A stretch of 64,000 bases of DNA from Diplolepis rosae. Lineage: Eukaryota > Arthropoda > Insecta > Hymenoptera > Diplolepididae. The translations under genes and the position numbers were made by a program. Positions 46,412 to 58,369 of the stretch are shown here, piece by piece. A model generated the notes under the pieces. It was not told the origin of the DNA. It saw nothing but the letters and a program-made list of their open reading frames with translations, and did not search any database. Positions within the stretch are counted from its first letter, which is position 1, and each line of letters opens with the position of its first letter. The stretch is from the NCBI GenBank assembly GCA_030998225.1, contig JAPYXD010000259.1, forward strand, positions 4,883,001 to 4,947,000. The letters are read 5' to 3'.

Positions 46412-48216
46412 CGAATACAATTTTTTCCACAGCAATTAAAATTGTCTACACATGCATAAAATACAATGTTAATTTCCTAAAAACTGCTAACACTCCCCTC
46501 TTTTTTGTTGTAAAGAATTTTAAAAACAAGTCAATCTAAATAAAGAAACACTCGCGTGTATATTTTATATTATTAATTATTAAATACAATACAAGGTGAG
46601 TTTTTTTATCTCAAAGCATTGAAATATATTAAGAAATATGCATCGTACGAAAAAAATGTACGCAATAAAAACTTTGTATTTTCGAAAGGGAAAAGCGACT
46701 CCTCAAAATTTAACTTCACAACCTGATAGCGAGAGGGGGATATTTTTTGGAATAAAACTTACGTATTTTCAAATAGAGAATCCGAATTTCATTGCAGACA
46801 TTTTTTTCGTACGATGCGTATTTCTTGAGATATTTCGATGTTTCATGATAAAAAAAACCCACCCTTTAAATTGATTATATATTTTATCGCACCTATTACG
46901 CAATATGATAGGTATATAAAATATACAAAAATGATATACTATAATCAAAGCAGTACACTTGGCCTCATAATTGCTTCTCATAATTGCAAAGATTTAAAGT
47001 GCCAGCGACGGGTTCATTAAAGGAACTTAAGGCAGGCTCGAATATACAAAGTGAATAGATAATTACTAAGTGTGTGCACATAAGCCAGTGCCTAGGAACT
47101 GAATGGGTTCGCTTTGATATTGAGATTGCTATTTCATAGACAAAACATTACATTTTCTCTTCTTTTTTCTTATCCTCCCAATTCCAACGTTGTTTTTCGA
47201 TAAAAAAGGTGAGATCAAATGTTTGAATACTTTATTTTGAAATTAGCGATTAAATTTATTTTCACTTTGTCATTCAGCATTGTCATTTAATATATATATA
47301 TATAATTGTTTAATATACGAACACCAAATTTTAGCGTAAAATCTATTAATAAAGTTTTTTTTCCATTGCATCAGGTGAGTTTCTTCATAAAACGTTGAAA
47401 ACACATGTTAATCCACTTTTAAGATGAATATGCATTTTTAACATTTTATTAAGAAACTGACCTAATAACAAAGCAAGAAGAACCTTATTAATTTAACTCC
47501 GGGTAAATAATGCAGTTAATTTTCTCTGTCATAAACGACAGTAATTTCCACAATTTTTAATATAGCTATACATAACATCATTATCATCATTAAAGTGCAC
47601 AAGTGACAAGTTTCACCCACACGGTTAGCTGTTGTAATTTCAGAATTAGCAATGAATGAGTTGACGAGGAGAACAAAGGCTCTTCTCGTGAAAGCATTAT
47701 GTCAATGTGCTATCTGCAATAAATCTTTGAAAAATTATTTTTTAAGGAAATTTCTAAAAGATTGCGCTCTTGGCATATTTTTCTTCACACATGCTATATA
47801 AGAATTCTGCTAATTATATCTCTATGCGTATTAAACACGTATTACCTCATATATCTTAAGAATAAAGGTAATACCTTTCTGAATTAATGGTAAATGAATT
47901 ACCATTTTCTCTAATTTAAATATAATAATATAATGTTTGGGATTCGAAATCCGACCAAAAAATGATGTCAAGAAAATTTAATTCTGCCAACCAGAATTTA
48001 TATTAATTCAAATAATGAATTTTTTTTTTTTAGCTGAATGTGACTTCAATAAGAAAATAAAATTAGGAAAAATATAAAAATTGTGACAAATGGTAATTGA
48101 TTTCCCTGAACTAAAATTATTTTTCGAGAGTATGAGCAAAGATAACTCCTGAATATTATTTACACTAATTTGAATGCTTTTCGTAAGATATTTTTGAATT
48201 TTACTCTGAAATATAA
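46412..48216. other. AT-rich sequence with three GTGAG-bearing relatives
   Basis: Three places carry an AAGGTGAG or CAGGTGAG string followed by pyrimidine-rich sequence and a similar context: 46594, 47208 and 47370. The first and third also share a TTGAAA block. They could be a diverged tandem repeat or splice-donor-like strings. No exon is supported. Confidence 0.35.
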
Positions 48217-48220
48217 TTAA

Positions 48221-48780
48221 GGTAGTTCGTTCACGAAAATTAGACCTGAGACAAAAATATATAATTTTGCTTTCAAGAATAGCAATATTATTATTGAAGG
48301 GCTAATATGAAAGAGAAAAGATTATTTTTCATGAAAAAAATTTGAAACACAAAAAAATAAGAAAGACCTGGGCTCGAATCCCAGCGCAGTCGAAAGCGTC
48401 ATTTTTTCCACAGAAAGATTTTCAAATTCTTTAAATATTTATTAATAAATTTTACTTTTGCCCAAACTTATTTTCTTATCGCTTCGAGCCAAATTTTTAA
48501 AAATGATGCGATTCTAATAAATCAGGGTTCATTTTGTTAGAAAAAAGATTCTCTACAACATGACCGTTTCATATTTTTGAAATTGAATTAATTATTATCA
48601 AATACAGCGATTTGTTTATAAAAATTTTGTTTTGAAAAATTGTTTTTTTATAATTTCAGTAATTAAAGAATTCATTTTCAAAAATTGGAAACGGTGAAGT
48701 TGTAGAGAATCTTTTTCCTAAAAAAATGAACCGTGATTTATTAGAATCGCATCATTTTTGAAAATTTGGCAAAATTTATT
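48221..48780 (+). mobile_element. MITE family A, copy 2 (right end lost)
   Basis: TTAA (48217-48220) precedes GGTAGTTCGTTCACGAAAAT. The left arm and centre follow the family consensus, but the right terminus beyond TTTATTAGAATCGCATCA is missing. A 79-bp tRNA-like module interrupts the AAAATAATTTTATTAATAAA segment seen intact in the other copies. Confidence 0.8.
48361..48439 (+). repeat. Second copy of the SINE 3' module (79 bp)
   Basis: Base for base identical to 20542-20620, starting GAAAGACCTGGGCTCGAATC and ending TTCTTTAAATATT. It carries only the T-arm side of the tRNA-like head, so it is 5'-truncated. It lies inside family A copy 2; intact family A copies show the uninterrupted site. 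Confidence 0.85.
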
Positions 48781-48907
48781 TTAAGTGGTTTCAAAGAACT
48801 GAAAGAGATATACTTCAATATAATTCATCAAAAGCAAAATATTTCAATAGATTTGAAGATTATCTTGTAGTAAACAGTTAAATAAAAACATAATTTGTGA
48901 ATCTATT

Positions 48908-49097
48908 CCCAGTAAGAAGGTGGGCATTGAATGGCACTAAAATGTCAAAATCTGGAAAAAAACGGAATCGAGAATGAAACTTTCAAATGCGTTTTAATGC
49001 CTAGGAATTCAAATGCATTCAAAAGTTGCATTCTCGAGTCCGTTTCCTTCCAGATCTTGACATTTCAGTGCCATTCAATGTCCACCTTCTTACCGGG
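48908..49097. mobile_element. Hairpin MITE, 190 bp
   Basis: Inverted ends CCCAGTAAGAAGGTGGGCAT and (reverse) CCCGGTAAGAAGGTGGACAT. The arms run about 85 bp with few mismatches, sharing TGAATGGCACT, AATGTCAA, ATCTGGAA and TCGAGAATG. No target duplication is evident. Different end sequence from every other family here. Confidence 0.85.
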
Positions 49098-49298
49098 TTT
49101 CTGACTTCACAATACTACCAGGTACTTAAAAATATTTAAAAGAACTTCAAGATATTCCAATGCCCTTCACAATACTACGAGGTACTTTTTAATATTTCGC
49201 TTTATTTTAGGGAACTTCAATGTATTTTAATAACTTTATCTTACTTTAGAATATTCCAAAGTACTACAGGAAATTTCGCTGTACTTTTAATACTTTAA

Positions 49299-49381
49299 GG
49301 TCTCAAAACGTAAAGATTTGATGAAAATTTCGAACGTCATTTTGCTCATAAAACTAATACCTTCTCATCCATGATGAGAAT
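49299..49381 (+). mobile_element. Family E terminal fragment
   Basis: Only the conserved 3' portion is present: GGTCTCAAAACGTAAAGATT to the terminal hairpin CTCATCCATGATGAG and AATGTA. It is preceded by irregular repeats of AATACTAC-AGGTACTT words (49110-49290). Confidence 0.7.
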
Positions 49382-49463
49382 GTAAAAATTTTGAAATTTG
49401 GATTCCACTTTTGAAATTAACGAACCGAAAAAGTCCTAAATACCAAGAATTATAAAGTTTTAA

Positions 49464-50069
49464 GGGGGTCTTCTGTAGTAACATTTTCAAAAAATCGATT
49501 TTTTTATTTAGTTTTATTAGTTGTATATATCATTGTATATATATTATTAATTGTAAGTGCCAATTTTCCGGAGAAAAGTGAACGTAAAACTTTAAACGCG
49601 TTTTTCTCGAAACGACGCTTTTCAAACTGGTTTACACTGTATTTCTAACGACTGATCCCTATTGTTTATAACAAATATTTTATGAATTTTTTAAGATGGA
49701 AAACAAGGCGAAAAAAATCATTTTTTTCAAAGTTCCCCCATTTCGAAAATTATTATGTTAAAAATCTGAAAGGTAGTTAGACGAGAATTACACTCCTCCA
49801 GATTGAAAAAGACTATACGTTTTTCATTTCAGAAAAACTGAACTTGAAATATCGTGTGAACCGATGACCCAGATTTTTTGGAAGGCCTCTCTTCGGAAGG
49901 GTGCAGTGGATAAACCGATGAACATTTTCCCAAGAGAACCATTTCAATTTTTAGTTCAAGGTTTAATAAAATTTAAAAAAAAAACCGCATTCCAAAATAT
50001 TAATAAATTTTTTCACAGTAAAATTCCAAAGAACGCTTCGAAAGATGAACGTTACTACAGAAGACCCCC
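49464..50069. mobile_element. TTAA-type element L, copy 1
   Basis: Left flank TTAA (49460-49463); right flank TGAA (50070-50073), one base changed. Inverted ends GGGGGTCTTCTGTAGTAAC are identical on both sides. Just inside the left end comes TTCAAAAAATCGATTTTTTT, a subterminal pattern also seen in M and L2. A frame covering the right half (49864-50091) shows no domain. Confidence 0.8.
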
Positions 50070-50351
50070 TGAAGGGGTTAAACTAGTATAGAGCACGAAA
50101 ACTAACCTAACTCCCGCAATTTTTGACCTGGAACAAAAAACCAAAGTTTTTTCGATTCTATAGAACAACAACAAGATACATACGTAGGAATTTCTTCGAT
50201 ATATTGATTTTTCGCAACATTTTTTCCGCCCTCCATCTTTTGATATATCATTTTTAAGACCCTAAATCACCTTTTAAGTAAAAAAAATCGATTTTTTGAA
50301 AATTCTACAGTGGTTTAACCCCTTAATCAGTGGGAATAATTCAGGCCTTAA

Positions 50352-51019
50352 GGGGGGAGATACCTCTAGAACTTTCAAAAAATCAAAAATTTTTTTTTTG
50401 CTCAAATCGATTGAAAAATATATACTCCAAATATATATATATATATTTTTTCATGTACAAAAACTTTGAGGCTCGTTTTCTCGAAACTAACTTTTTTTAT
50501 CCGGCCGTCAAGATTGCGAGCAAACTATTCAACCGATTTACTTGAGTGAAACGGTATTTTATAGATAATTCTATATTCAAGTGCGTGGTAGGGCGCTTTT
50601 TCGAGAAAAATAGTATTTCTACAGTTGTTTAACTATTTTCATGTCAAAAAACACGGGTAAAAATGGCACTTTTTCACGAAACGCATGAAAATATACCCAA
50701 TTTTTCGAAATTCTCAAAACCCCTCTGCTATGCACTCGATAAAAGCTTCCCGATTTATAAAAAATTTTCTTTTATCGTTTCAGATGAAAAACCTAGCCAG
50801 GAAGTTGACGGCCGCAAAAAATGTTAGCAGCGACGCTATCGACGGGATCCGTCATATTTCCGCCATTTTGTATTTTTCTATCATGAAAAAATTGTTTTTT
50901 TGAAGTTAAATAATGCCTTCTAATATATGCAAACAATCCGGACTTGCTTGGTTTTCATTCTCCCAGAATAAAATTGAAAAAAACTGCTATTTTTAAGGGT
51001 TCTAGAGGTATCTCCCCTC
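50352..51019. mobile_element. TTAA-flanked element M, 668 bp
   Basis: TTAA on both sides (50348-50351 and 51020-51023). Inverted ends GGGGGGAGATACCTCTAGAAC and (reverse) GAGGGGAGATACCTCTAGAAC. The subterminal TTTCAAAAAATCAAAAATTT is like L. No transposase is readable. Confidence 0.85.
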
Positions 51020-51023
51020 TTAA

Positions 51024-51958
51024 AGCGTTAAAATATTACAAGGTACTTCATGATATCTCAAGTGACTTTAGGACATTTTATATGTTACATTAGGATAATT
51101 CCCCACAAGTCCCCTGAATAGGTATACTAAAAACACTCGGGTAATTCACACACATCGTTTTGAAAACAAGTAACTTATACAAATCCTCTTTAAAACAATG
51201 TGAGTTATTCGAGTTTAATTTATATCTCACAAGTTACTCGAGTCTTGAAAGCACCTGTCGAATTTTATAAGAATGTTGTTCGAGAGTAGGATTTTAAGCA
51301 AGTGATATTACTCGTTTAATTCGAAATTAATTAGACATTGTACTGTTAAATGAATGAAAAACGTTAATGGGTGCTGTACGCTCTTTTGGAACGTGGGCAT
51401 TGGTTCCATTGTCTTCGTTTTAACGCTCATGCCATTGTTTGTTAATTTTCATCTTCTCAAGTCTGTGCTAATGAAGGTATTATAAAGGAGGCAAGTGGTT
51501 TTTTTTCTCTCTTCTTTCTTATATATAAAATCATGCGCCTTTCGAACAATAATAATTCTCCCTCGGCAGTAAGTAAAATCTCGCCCAAGAATTCTCTTAC
51601 GTGTTTATTTTGACTTTTATATCGAGAGTACAGTCGCATTGTTCTCCTGATGAAAAAAAGGTGACGAATGTTACGAAAGGAGAAGGTCACAAGATGTTAC
51701 GAGGTGATTTTCTTCCTTTTTGTATTTCGACCTTAGAGATCGTTTTCAGCGATACGAGAAAGAGGTCGTCTTTTGTGTTTTCATCTTGTATAAACAGTTT
51801 TTAATACTTCAAATTAAATCTCAACTTTTCCTTATCTTTACTCAAACTAACAATAAAATACACAGTTTTATGTAAAGGAGTATATCTGTGAAACTTCTCA
51901 AATTTTTTTAAAGCAAGATCGACCCATTGACATATCTCCAACTAAATAAAGCTTTCAA
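51024..51958. other. AT-rich sequence, no supported gene
   Basis: 51360-51800 is less AT-rich and open in places on both strands. CCTCGGCAGTAAGTAAAAT near 51571 contains a splice-donor-like GTAAGT, but no exon can be framed. No call is made. Confidence 0.35.
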
Positions 51959-52625
51959 GGTAGTTATCATCCACAAAAATTAGACCTCAGGCAAAAATAG
52001 ATAATTTTTCTATCAAGAAAAGCAATATTATTATTGAAGGGCTATTTTGAAAGAGAAAAGATTATTTTACAAGAAAAAAATTTCAAACACAGAAAAATAA
52101 TTTTATTAATAAATTTTATTTTTGCCTCAACTTTTTTTCTTATTGCTTCTTACCAAATTTTAAAAAATTATGCAATTCTAATAAATCATGAATCATTTAT
52201 TCAGAGAAAAGATTTCCCGCAACTTCACCGTTTCTGATTTTTAAAAATAAATTCTTTAATGGCTGAAACCATTAAAAGAACATTTTCCAAAACGAAATTT
52301 TTATAAACAAATTGCTGAATTTGATAATAATTTATTCATTTTCGAAAATTGGAAGTGGTTAAGTTGTAGGGAATATTTTTCTTGAAAAAGTGATTTGTAA
52401 TTTATTAAAATCGCATAATTTTTTAAAATTTGGTAAGAAGCGATAAGAATAAAAGTTGGGGCAAAAATAAAATTTATTAATAAAATTATTTTTCTGTGTT
52501 TCAGATTTTTTTCATGGAAATTAATCTTTTCTCTTCCAAAATAGCCCATCAATAATAATATTGCTATTCTTGAAAGCAAAATTATCTATTTTTGCCTGAG
52601 GTCTAATTTTCGTGGATCAACTACC
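51959..52625. mobile_element. MITE family A, copy 3 (full length)
   Basis: Starts GGTAGTTATCATCCACAAAA after TCAA and ends with the inverse CAACTACC before TTAA (52626-52629). Both arms carry GCAAAAATAGATAATTTT, GCAATATTATTATTGA, AAAAGATTA, AACACAGAAAAATAATTTT and AAATTTTATTTTTGCC. With arms of about 290 bp nearly the whole element folds back. It is non-coding; the frames inside are symmetrical by-products. Confidence 0.9.
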
Positions 52626-52629
52626 TTAA

Positions 52630-53099
52630 GAAAGCCAGAAGAATATATAAAAAAATAGTTAAGGTCAAAATTATTTGTTTATCAATAATTATCTGACATT
52701 TCAGATTTTTTCTTAATCCCCCTATAACTAATCCTGATGAACAATATGTAATTTTGATCATTAAAATATTTTATACAATTCTATGCCTTACACTTTCTTT
52801 TTTTTGTTGTTTGTTCTTTTCTAAATACTTTTTAAAATCCGTTTATATTCAAGACATCATAGACTGAATGTAAGAAGTAGAATTGTAAAAAATGTCTCAA
52901 TGAAAAAATGAGCTCTTATTTATTCAGATTGAATTAAAATTAATATTGTTTATACGTAGGTTAAAAAATTATTTAGATTTTCAATTATTTATCAACGAAC
53001 AAATTATTTTGACCCAAGCTAAATTTTTCTAAAAAATGTATTGTTGCTTCTTTCACGAATTTTTTTCCTTATTCAGATATTTAGAAGAAGATAAATTTT
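52630..53099. other. AT-rich sequence, no feature
   Basis: Nothing beyond simple AT-rich DNA is visible. Confidence 0.5.
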
Positions 53100-54010
53100 T
53101 TTTAATCATGTAAATTATTAGAAAGTTACAGGAATGTATACAGAAAATCGAACGCGAAGCGCGAGTGTCATGTTGAGAATGTGTTCCTTAAGGGAGTATG
53201 GTGGATAAGACTATTAAAAATGAGAATTACTTGTAATTTTGACAGAACACGTATTATAGCTTAATTGAACTATGGTTCAAATTTCGTGACCCTTCAGAAC
53301 CTCGAACCCGAGAAATTAATTATTGAAAATAACATGTGATCTTATGGGAAAATGCTGTTTTTGTAAATTATAAAGATATTTCAAAATTATTTGAAAATGG
53401 GAAAATTATGAAAAAATTCCACGTATCACAGAGTTTTTTCATAATTTTCTCATTTTTAAATAAACCTTAAAAAACAGCATTTTCCCATAAGATCGCATGT
53501 TATTTTCAATAATTAATTTCTCGGGTTTGAGGTTCTGAAGGGTCACGAAATTTGAACCATAGTTCAAGTAAGCTACAATACGCGTTCTGTCAAAATTACA
53601 AGTAATTCTCATTTTTAATAGTCTTATTCACCATACTCCCTTAAGGCTTATAGAGCATTATGTAAATTGAATTTCCTTTTTCATTTTAAATCACAAACAA
53701 ATTTAGTAATTTCGAGAAAATGTGATTCAGATCTGAAATGTTAAAAAATTCGCTTGAGCTTCAGTATCAAATTACAAGAAATAAACTTATATGGATGCGA
53801 AGAATATAAGACCGAGCGCGAAGCGCGACGATCGAATCGTACGCCCTAGGCGCGTTCAAATTTCCGAGCGAAGCGCGCAACGAGAATATGCCCCCGAAGT
53901 TGGCACACTTTTTACCTTTTATTTCCATATTGGATCATCTCAAACTGATTTTTATTCTCCGAGATATGACACATTATTCATTCCCAGTTTTAAGAAATAC
54001 TTGTTTTTAT
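53100..54010 (+). mobile_element. Dispersed repeat family E, copy 4, split by element K
   Basis: Left part AGAAAATCGAACGCGAAGC to GTGTTCC matches 35900-35946. After element K, the TATAGAGC-TTATGTAAATTGAATT and GAGCTTCAGTATCAAATTA blocks resume. The GC-rich module of copy 1 follows: GACCGAGCGCGAAGCGCGAC, then ACGCCCTAGGCGCG and CGAGCGAAGCGCGC (mini-hairpins at 53816-53826 and 53868-53874). It lies on the same strand as copy 1 in that module. Confidence 0.75.
53192..53640. mobile_element. TTAA-flanked hairpin element K, 449 bp
   Basis: TTAA on both sides (53188-53191 and 53641-53644). Arms of about 200 bp begin GGGAGTATGGTGGATAAGAC and (reverse) GGGAGTATGGTGAATAAGAC. They share TTACTTGTAATTTTGACAGA, TGAACTATGGTTCAAATTTC and TTATGGGAAAATGCTG. 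It sits in family E, whose copy 2 has a single TTAA at the same spot (35947-35950). That is direct evidence of insertion with a TTAA duplication. Confidence 0.95.
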
Positions 54011-54528
54011 GTTTTAAGGTTAATGCACCATATCTTAGAGAGAAAAAATGAGTTTGGGGCAATCCAAAATGTGAATGAAAGGTAAAAAGCAATGCTAAAC
54101 GACGGCGTAAATAGTTTTTCGAAAAAAAATTCGCTGCTCTCGTTATATTGTTTCAAATATGGCTTGAAAAGGCCATTTTTGTACTTTAAGGTTAGGATAC
54201 CTGAAAATCCTGACCGCATAGTCAGGTCACCTAGTCCAATCATTGGGTAAAAATTTTGTCGACCTGTGTAATTCAGTCAGTTTATGAGAAGCATAAAATT
54301 AACATAATCTTCTTCAAATTGACATTTCTCCTATGCAAATAGATTTTTAATTATCTTCACCTGACATTTATTTAGACGGACTAATGGTTTTCGATTATAC
54401 CCGGATTAGAATAAATCTCAGTGGTCTGTTTCACTGCCATCAATATGACAGGATTTACGAAATCACCTCATTTTTATGGCTCCGAACGATACGGTGGTGC
54501 CGATGACACGTGACGCTAAGAATATACG
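54011..54528. other. AT-rich to mixed sequence, no feature
   Basis: No repeat family or exon can be supported. Composition becomes less AT-rich towards 54430. Confidence 0.4.
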
Positions 54529-54633
54529 ATGCCTAATAATTTCACGTCGGATTCCCATAAATTATTTAAACGCAGTACGAAAGCGAATCGCGACTGTATA
54601 TACGAGAGTGATAAATGCGATATGCAAGGAAAG
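54529..54633 (+). CDS. Candidate first coding exon, unknown product
   Basis: ATG 54529 opens a frame of 35 codons (MPNNFTSDSHKLFKRSTKAN onward, ending DKCDMQGK). It runs to a possible 5' splice site, AAG followed by GTATAT, at 54633/54634 in phase 0. An in-frame TAA lies shortly upstream, so this is the first ATG of its frame. Composition is less AT-rich than the surroundings. The peptide is charged with two cysteines and matches no family I know. A second overlapping frame starting at 54476 is also open, which weakens the case. No partner exon is identified. Confidence 0.2.
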
Positions 54634-55019
54634 GTATATAATTTTCTTCTTTCGCGATCGTTTTGGTGCTGGCATTATGTTCGTTTGTCTTCTGTGGGTG
54701 TCTTGTTAAGGCTCACGCACACACACAAACCCTTACACATTGTTCACAAACCTCGCCAACTTCTATGTGACGTTGAATGATAAATGTGATTGGCGATGAA
54801 TGAGTTGTATAAGAACGCCACGCTTGTCCGCAGATAATTCGTTCGTTGCAGATTCTAGATTAAAAAAGAACGGGTCCTACAATGGTTCTGCTTTGAACTT
54901 TTTAAGCGGTTTAAAGTTCCTGAAGGACGAATATAAAAAAAAAAGCAAACAATTTTTGAATTAATATATTAATCAAAAATTTTCAATGGTTTTACTTTAA
55001 GAATTTTGAGTCGATTTCA
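54634..55019. other. Mixed sequence with a short (CA)n
   Basis: 54715-54728 is a short CACACACACACA tract. TTGTCCGCAG (54824) and TCGTTGCAG (54843) are acceptor-like, but no coding exon follows. The rest is AT-rich. Confidence 0.35.
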
Positions 55020-55023
55020 TTAA

Positions 55024-55242
55024 GGGCATGGATCAATCAGTACAGCTGACCAAATCAATAAAATCAGTTTCCCCCAAAATTTTCCCACAATAATCAATTT
55101 TTTTGACAGAAACTTTAGGGCCTCATAAAGGATATATTAGCGGATGAGTAAAGTTTTAGCCGAAGAAATTCATTATTTTGGAAAAATTTTGGGGAAAACT
55201 GATTTTATTGATTTGGTCAGCTGTAGTGGTTGATTCATTGCC
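55024..55242. mobile_element. TTAA-flanked hairpin, family I, copy 2 (219 bp)
   Basis: TTAA at 55020-55023 and 55243-55246. Arms share ACAGCTGACCAAATCAAT, AAATCAGTTTYCCCCAAAAT and the ends GGGCATGGATCAATCAGT and (reverse) GGCAATGAATCAACCACT. Its right TTAA is also the left TTAA of the next family A copy, so one element inserted at the edge of the other. Confidence 0.92.
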
Positions 55243-55246
55243 TTAA

Positions 55247-55866
55247 GGTAGTTGATGCACGAAAATTAGATCTCAGGCAAAAATAGATATAATTTTGCTT
55301 TCAAGAATAGCAATATTATTATTGAAGGGCTAATTTGAAAAAGAAAAGATTATTTTCCATGAAAAAAATTTGAAACACAGAAAAATAATTTTATTAATAA
55401 ATTTTATTTTTGCCCCAACTTTTATTCTTATCCCTTCTTAACAAATATTTAAAAAATTATGCGATTCTCTACAACTTAACAGTTTCCAATTTTTGAAAAT
55501 GAATCAATTATTATCATATTCAGCAATTTGTTTATAAAAATTTCCTTCTGGAAAATTGATTTTTAATGGTTTCAGCCATTAAAGAATTTATTTTCAAAAA
55601 TTGGAAACGGTGAAGTTGTAGTGAATTTTTTCTCTGAAAAAATAATTTGCGATTTATTAGAATCGTATAATTTTTTAAAATTTGTTAAGAAGAGATAAGA
55701 AAAAAAGTTGTAACACAAATAAAATTATTTTTCTGTGTTTCAAATTTTTTTGATGAAAAAAAATCTTTTCTCTTTCAAAAATTAGTCCTCCAACAATAAT
55801 ATTGCTATTCTTGAAAGCAAAATTATCTATTTTTGCCTGAGGCCTAATTTTCATGACTGAACTACC
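55247..55866. mobile_element. MITE family A, copy 4 (full length)
   Basis: Left TTAA (55243-55246, shared with family I), right GTAA (55867-55870, one change). Ends GGTAGTTGATGCACGAAAAT and (reverse) GGTAGTTCAGTCATGAAAAT. It folds back over nearly its full 620 bp. Confidence 0.92.
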
Positions 55867-56044
55867 GTAATTGAATTTATAATGAAAACTTATAATAACA
55901 AAAATTTTACTTTAATTGACTTTGGATACAAATTTGACTGCTTTTTAAAAGTTTTCATTACTGGGAAAATCAAGGCCATCAATCAACTAAACCACGTTAC
56001 TAAATTTTCACCCTTTGAAAATAAAAACTATAAAAGTGAATTAA

Positions 56045-56661
56045 TGTAGTTGATCCACAAAAATTATACCTCAGGCAAAAATAGATAATTTTGCTTTCAA
56101 GAATAGCAATATTATTATTGAAGGGCTATTTTACAAGAGAAAAGATTGATTTCCATGAAAAAAATTTGAAAAACAGAAAAATAATTTCATTAATAAATTT
56201 TATTTTTGCCCCAACTTTTTTTCTTATCGCTACTTAACAAATTTTTAAAAATTAAGTGATTCTCTTCAACTCAACAGTTTCCAATCTTTGAAAATGAATC
56301 AATTATTATCAAATTCAGCAATTTGTTTATAAAAATTTCCTTTTGGAAAATTGATTTTTAATGGTTTCAGCCATTAAAGAATTTATTTTCAAAAATTGGA
56401 AACGGTGAAGTTGTAGTGAATCTTTTCTCTGAAAAAATAATTCGTGATTTATTAGAATCATATAATTTTTTTAAATTTGGTAAGAAGAGATAAGAAAAAA
56501 AAGTTGGGACACAAATAAAATTATTTTTCTGTGTTTCAAATTTTTTTATGGAAAACAATCTTTTCTCTTTCAAAAATTAGTCCTCCAATAATAATACCGC
56601 TATTCTTGAAAGCAAAATTATCTTTTTTTGCCTGAGGTCTAATTTACGTGGATGAACTGCC
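56045..56661. mobile_element. MITE family A, copy 5 (full length)
   Basis: TTAA on both sides (56041-56044 and 56662-56665). Ends TGTAGTTGATCCACAAAAAT and (reverse) GGCAGTTCATCCACGTAAAT. It is very similar to copy 4, only 180 bp away, in the central ATTGGAAACGGTGAAGTTG region as well as the arms. The pair may be a local duplication or two nearby hops. Confidence 0.92.
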
Positions 56662-56665
56662 TTAA

Positions 56666-58367
56666 CAGATAAAAAATTTTCTACAGAAAACGTTTTTTAC
56701 ATAAAATATAAAGATTAATTTTTTTAGCTTTTATAGCAAGTTTCTTAGTTTGATGATAGTGATAAAATAAAAAATTATTTTTGAATTCATTTAAATGTAG
56801 TTTCAGGTTCGATAAATATTTTTTCAGTCATAATCTCAAAACTCAAAAGTTTTGTTAAAATTTTCAGAAGAGCAAACAAAAACATCGCATTTTGTACGAC
56901 ATGAATAGGATATTTGATAACATCTTAGGATTTAAATAAAGTATTAGTAAAACTATTTTGTATAATACATGACGAGGTTATTGGAAATTGAAATCAAGCT
57001 TCGTTTATGTAAAAACAACAAAGAAACAATAATTTATGCTTAAAATGAAAATACCGCATCAAGTAATGAGATAAAAGATAAATCAACAGACGATATTCAT
57101 CAGGAAAAACAATCTACTTCCAAATTGAATATACGATGACAAAGAAATTCTTTATTATGAAACCATAAAACTCTCCAATATAACCGAGAAAACAATTGCG
57201 AGCCTGACATTCTCTTAAATTGAGTGGAAATTTTTAAATTGTCTGTTGAAAGAGGTAAAATTTTATTAGATCAATGGCATGCACTTGATTTTTAATTTAA
57301 TTCTCTTTTAAAAGTTTAATTAATTTAAATCTAGTTGAATTCACTGGAATGCAATTAAATTCGGTTCACATCTAGACAGAGACTTTTCATTGGAAATATA
57401 AATGAAGCTGATTTCAATTTAGAAATCATACTTTTTTTCAAAGAGGTTAACACATATATTATTTTTCATGTAGATTTAATTATTGCTTTTTATTAATTAT
57501 TCAAATTCATCGAGAAATGCTTGAATTGTTAATGTAAAAAGTGTCTTTTCTTCAAAGAAATACTTTTAAAAGTAGAAAATGTTTTTCAGATTCCATAAAA
57601 AATATTAATTTTAAATTCGAAAAAAAAACATATATTTCAGTTATCTAACTAAATTATTTTCCTGGCTGATTCAAAAAACAAAATACTCAGAATATAATTT
57701 GTTTGATTCAAAATAAACTATTTTTGGATAAATAAACATTTTAAGATCATTCAAACGAATTTCGGTTGATTTAACAAAATTTTGATTGATTCAAAGAAAA
57801 GTTTTAGTTAGATATACCAAACTTTTTTACTTTTTTTCAAGTATTAAGGAGTTTCGAACCTGCCTGGGAAGCGCTTGGAAAACTTTGTTAATTACCAATT
57901 TAAAAAATGTTCGTGCTGTTATTCAATACATTAATATTAGAGAAAAATGTTCGCATTGCCGGAAAGAGATTAAAAAATGTAAAAAAAATTTTTTATATTT
58001 TTAATATTTTCCCGATGAAATGAACACTTTTCTCTTCGAATAAATAATTAATAACAGCTCAAACAGTTTTTAAAGTAGTAATCAATTAAGTTTTCCAAGG
58101 GCTTTCTAATCACGGTCAAAACTCTTTGAAACAACCAAACTTTTTGAATTAAAAAAAAAATATTAATTGTAACTTGTTTTAAATTTAGCATTATTAATTT
58201 ATATCTAATCTCAATTGAAAGGAAATTGTATTGTGCCACTAAGATCTCAATATTTTCAATTTAATAAAAAATTTCAGCAACAAATTGGCATTATAAAAAT
58301 TAGTGATTTATTCAAAAATAATGTTATCTTTAAAATTTGTTTCTTACCAAGGAAATATTTGTTAAAG
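56666..58367. other. AT-rich sequence with a trace of family C
   Basis: 57660-57810 contains GATTCAAAGAAAAG and TTTCGGTTGATTTAACAAAA words. There is no other supported feature. Confidence 0.45.
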
Positions 58368-58369
58368 TA

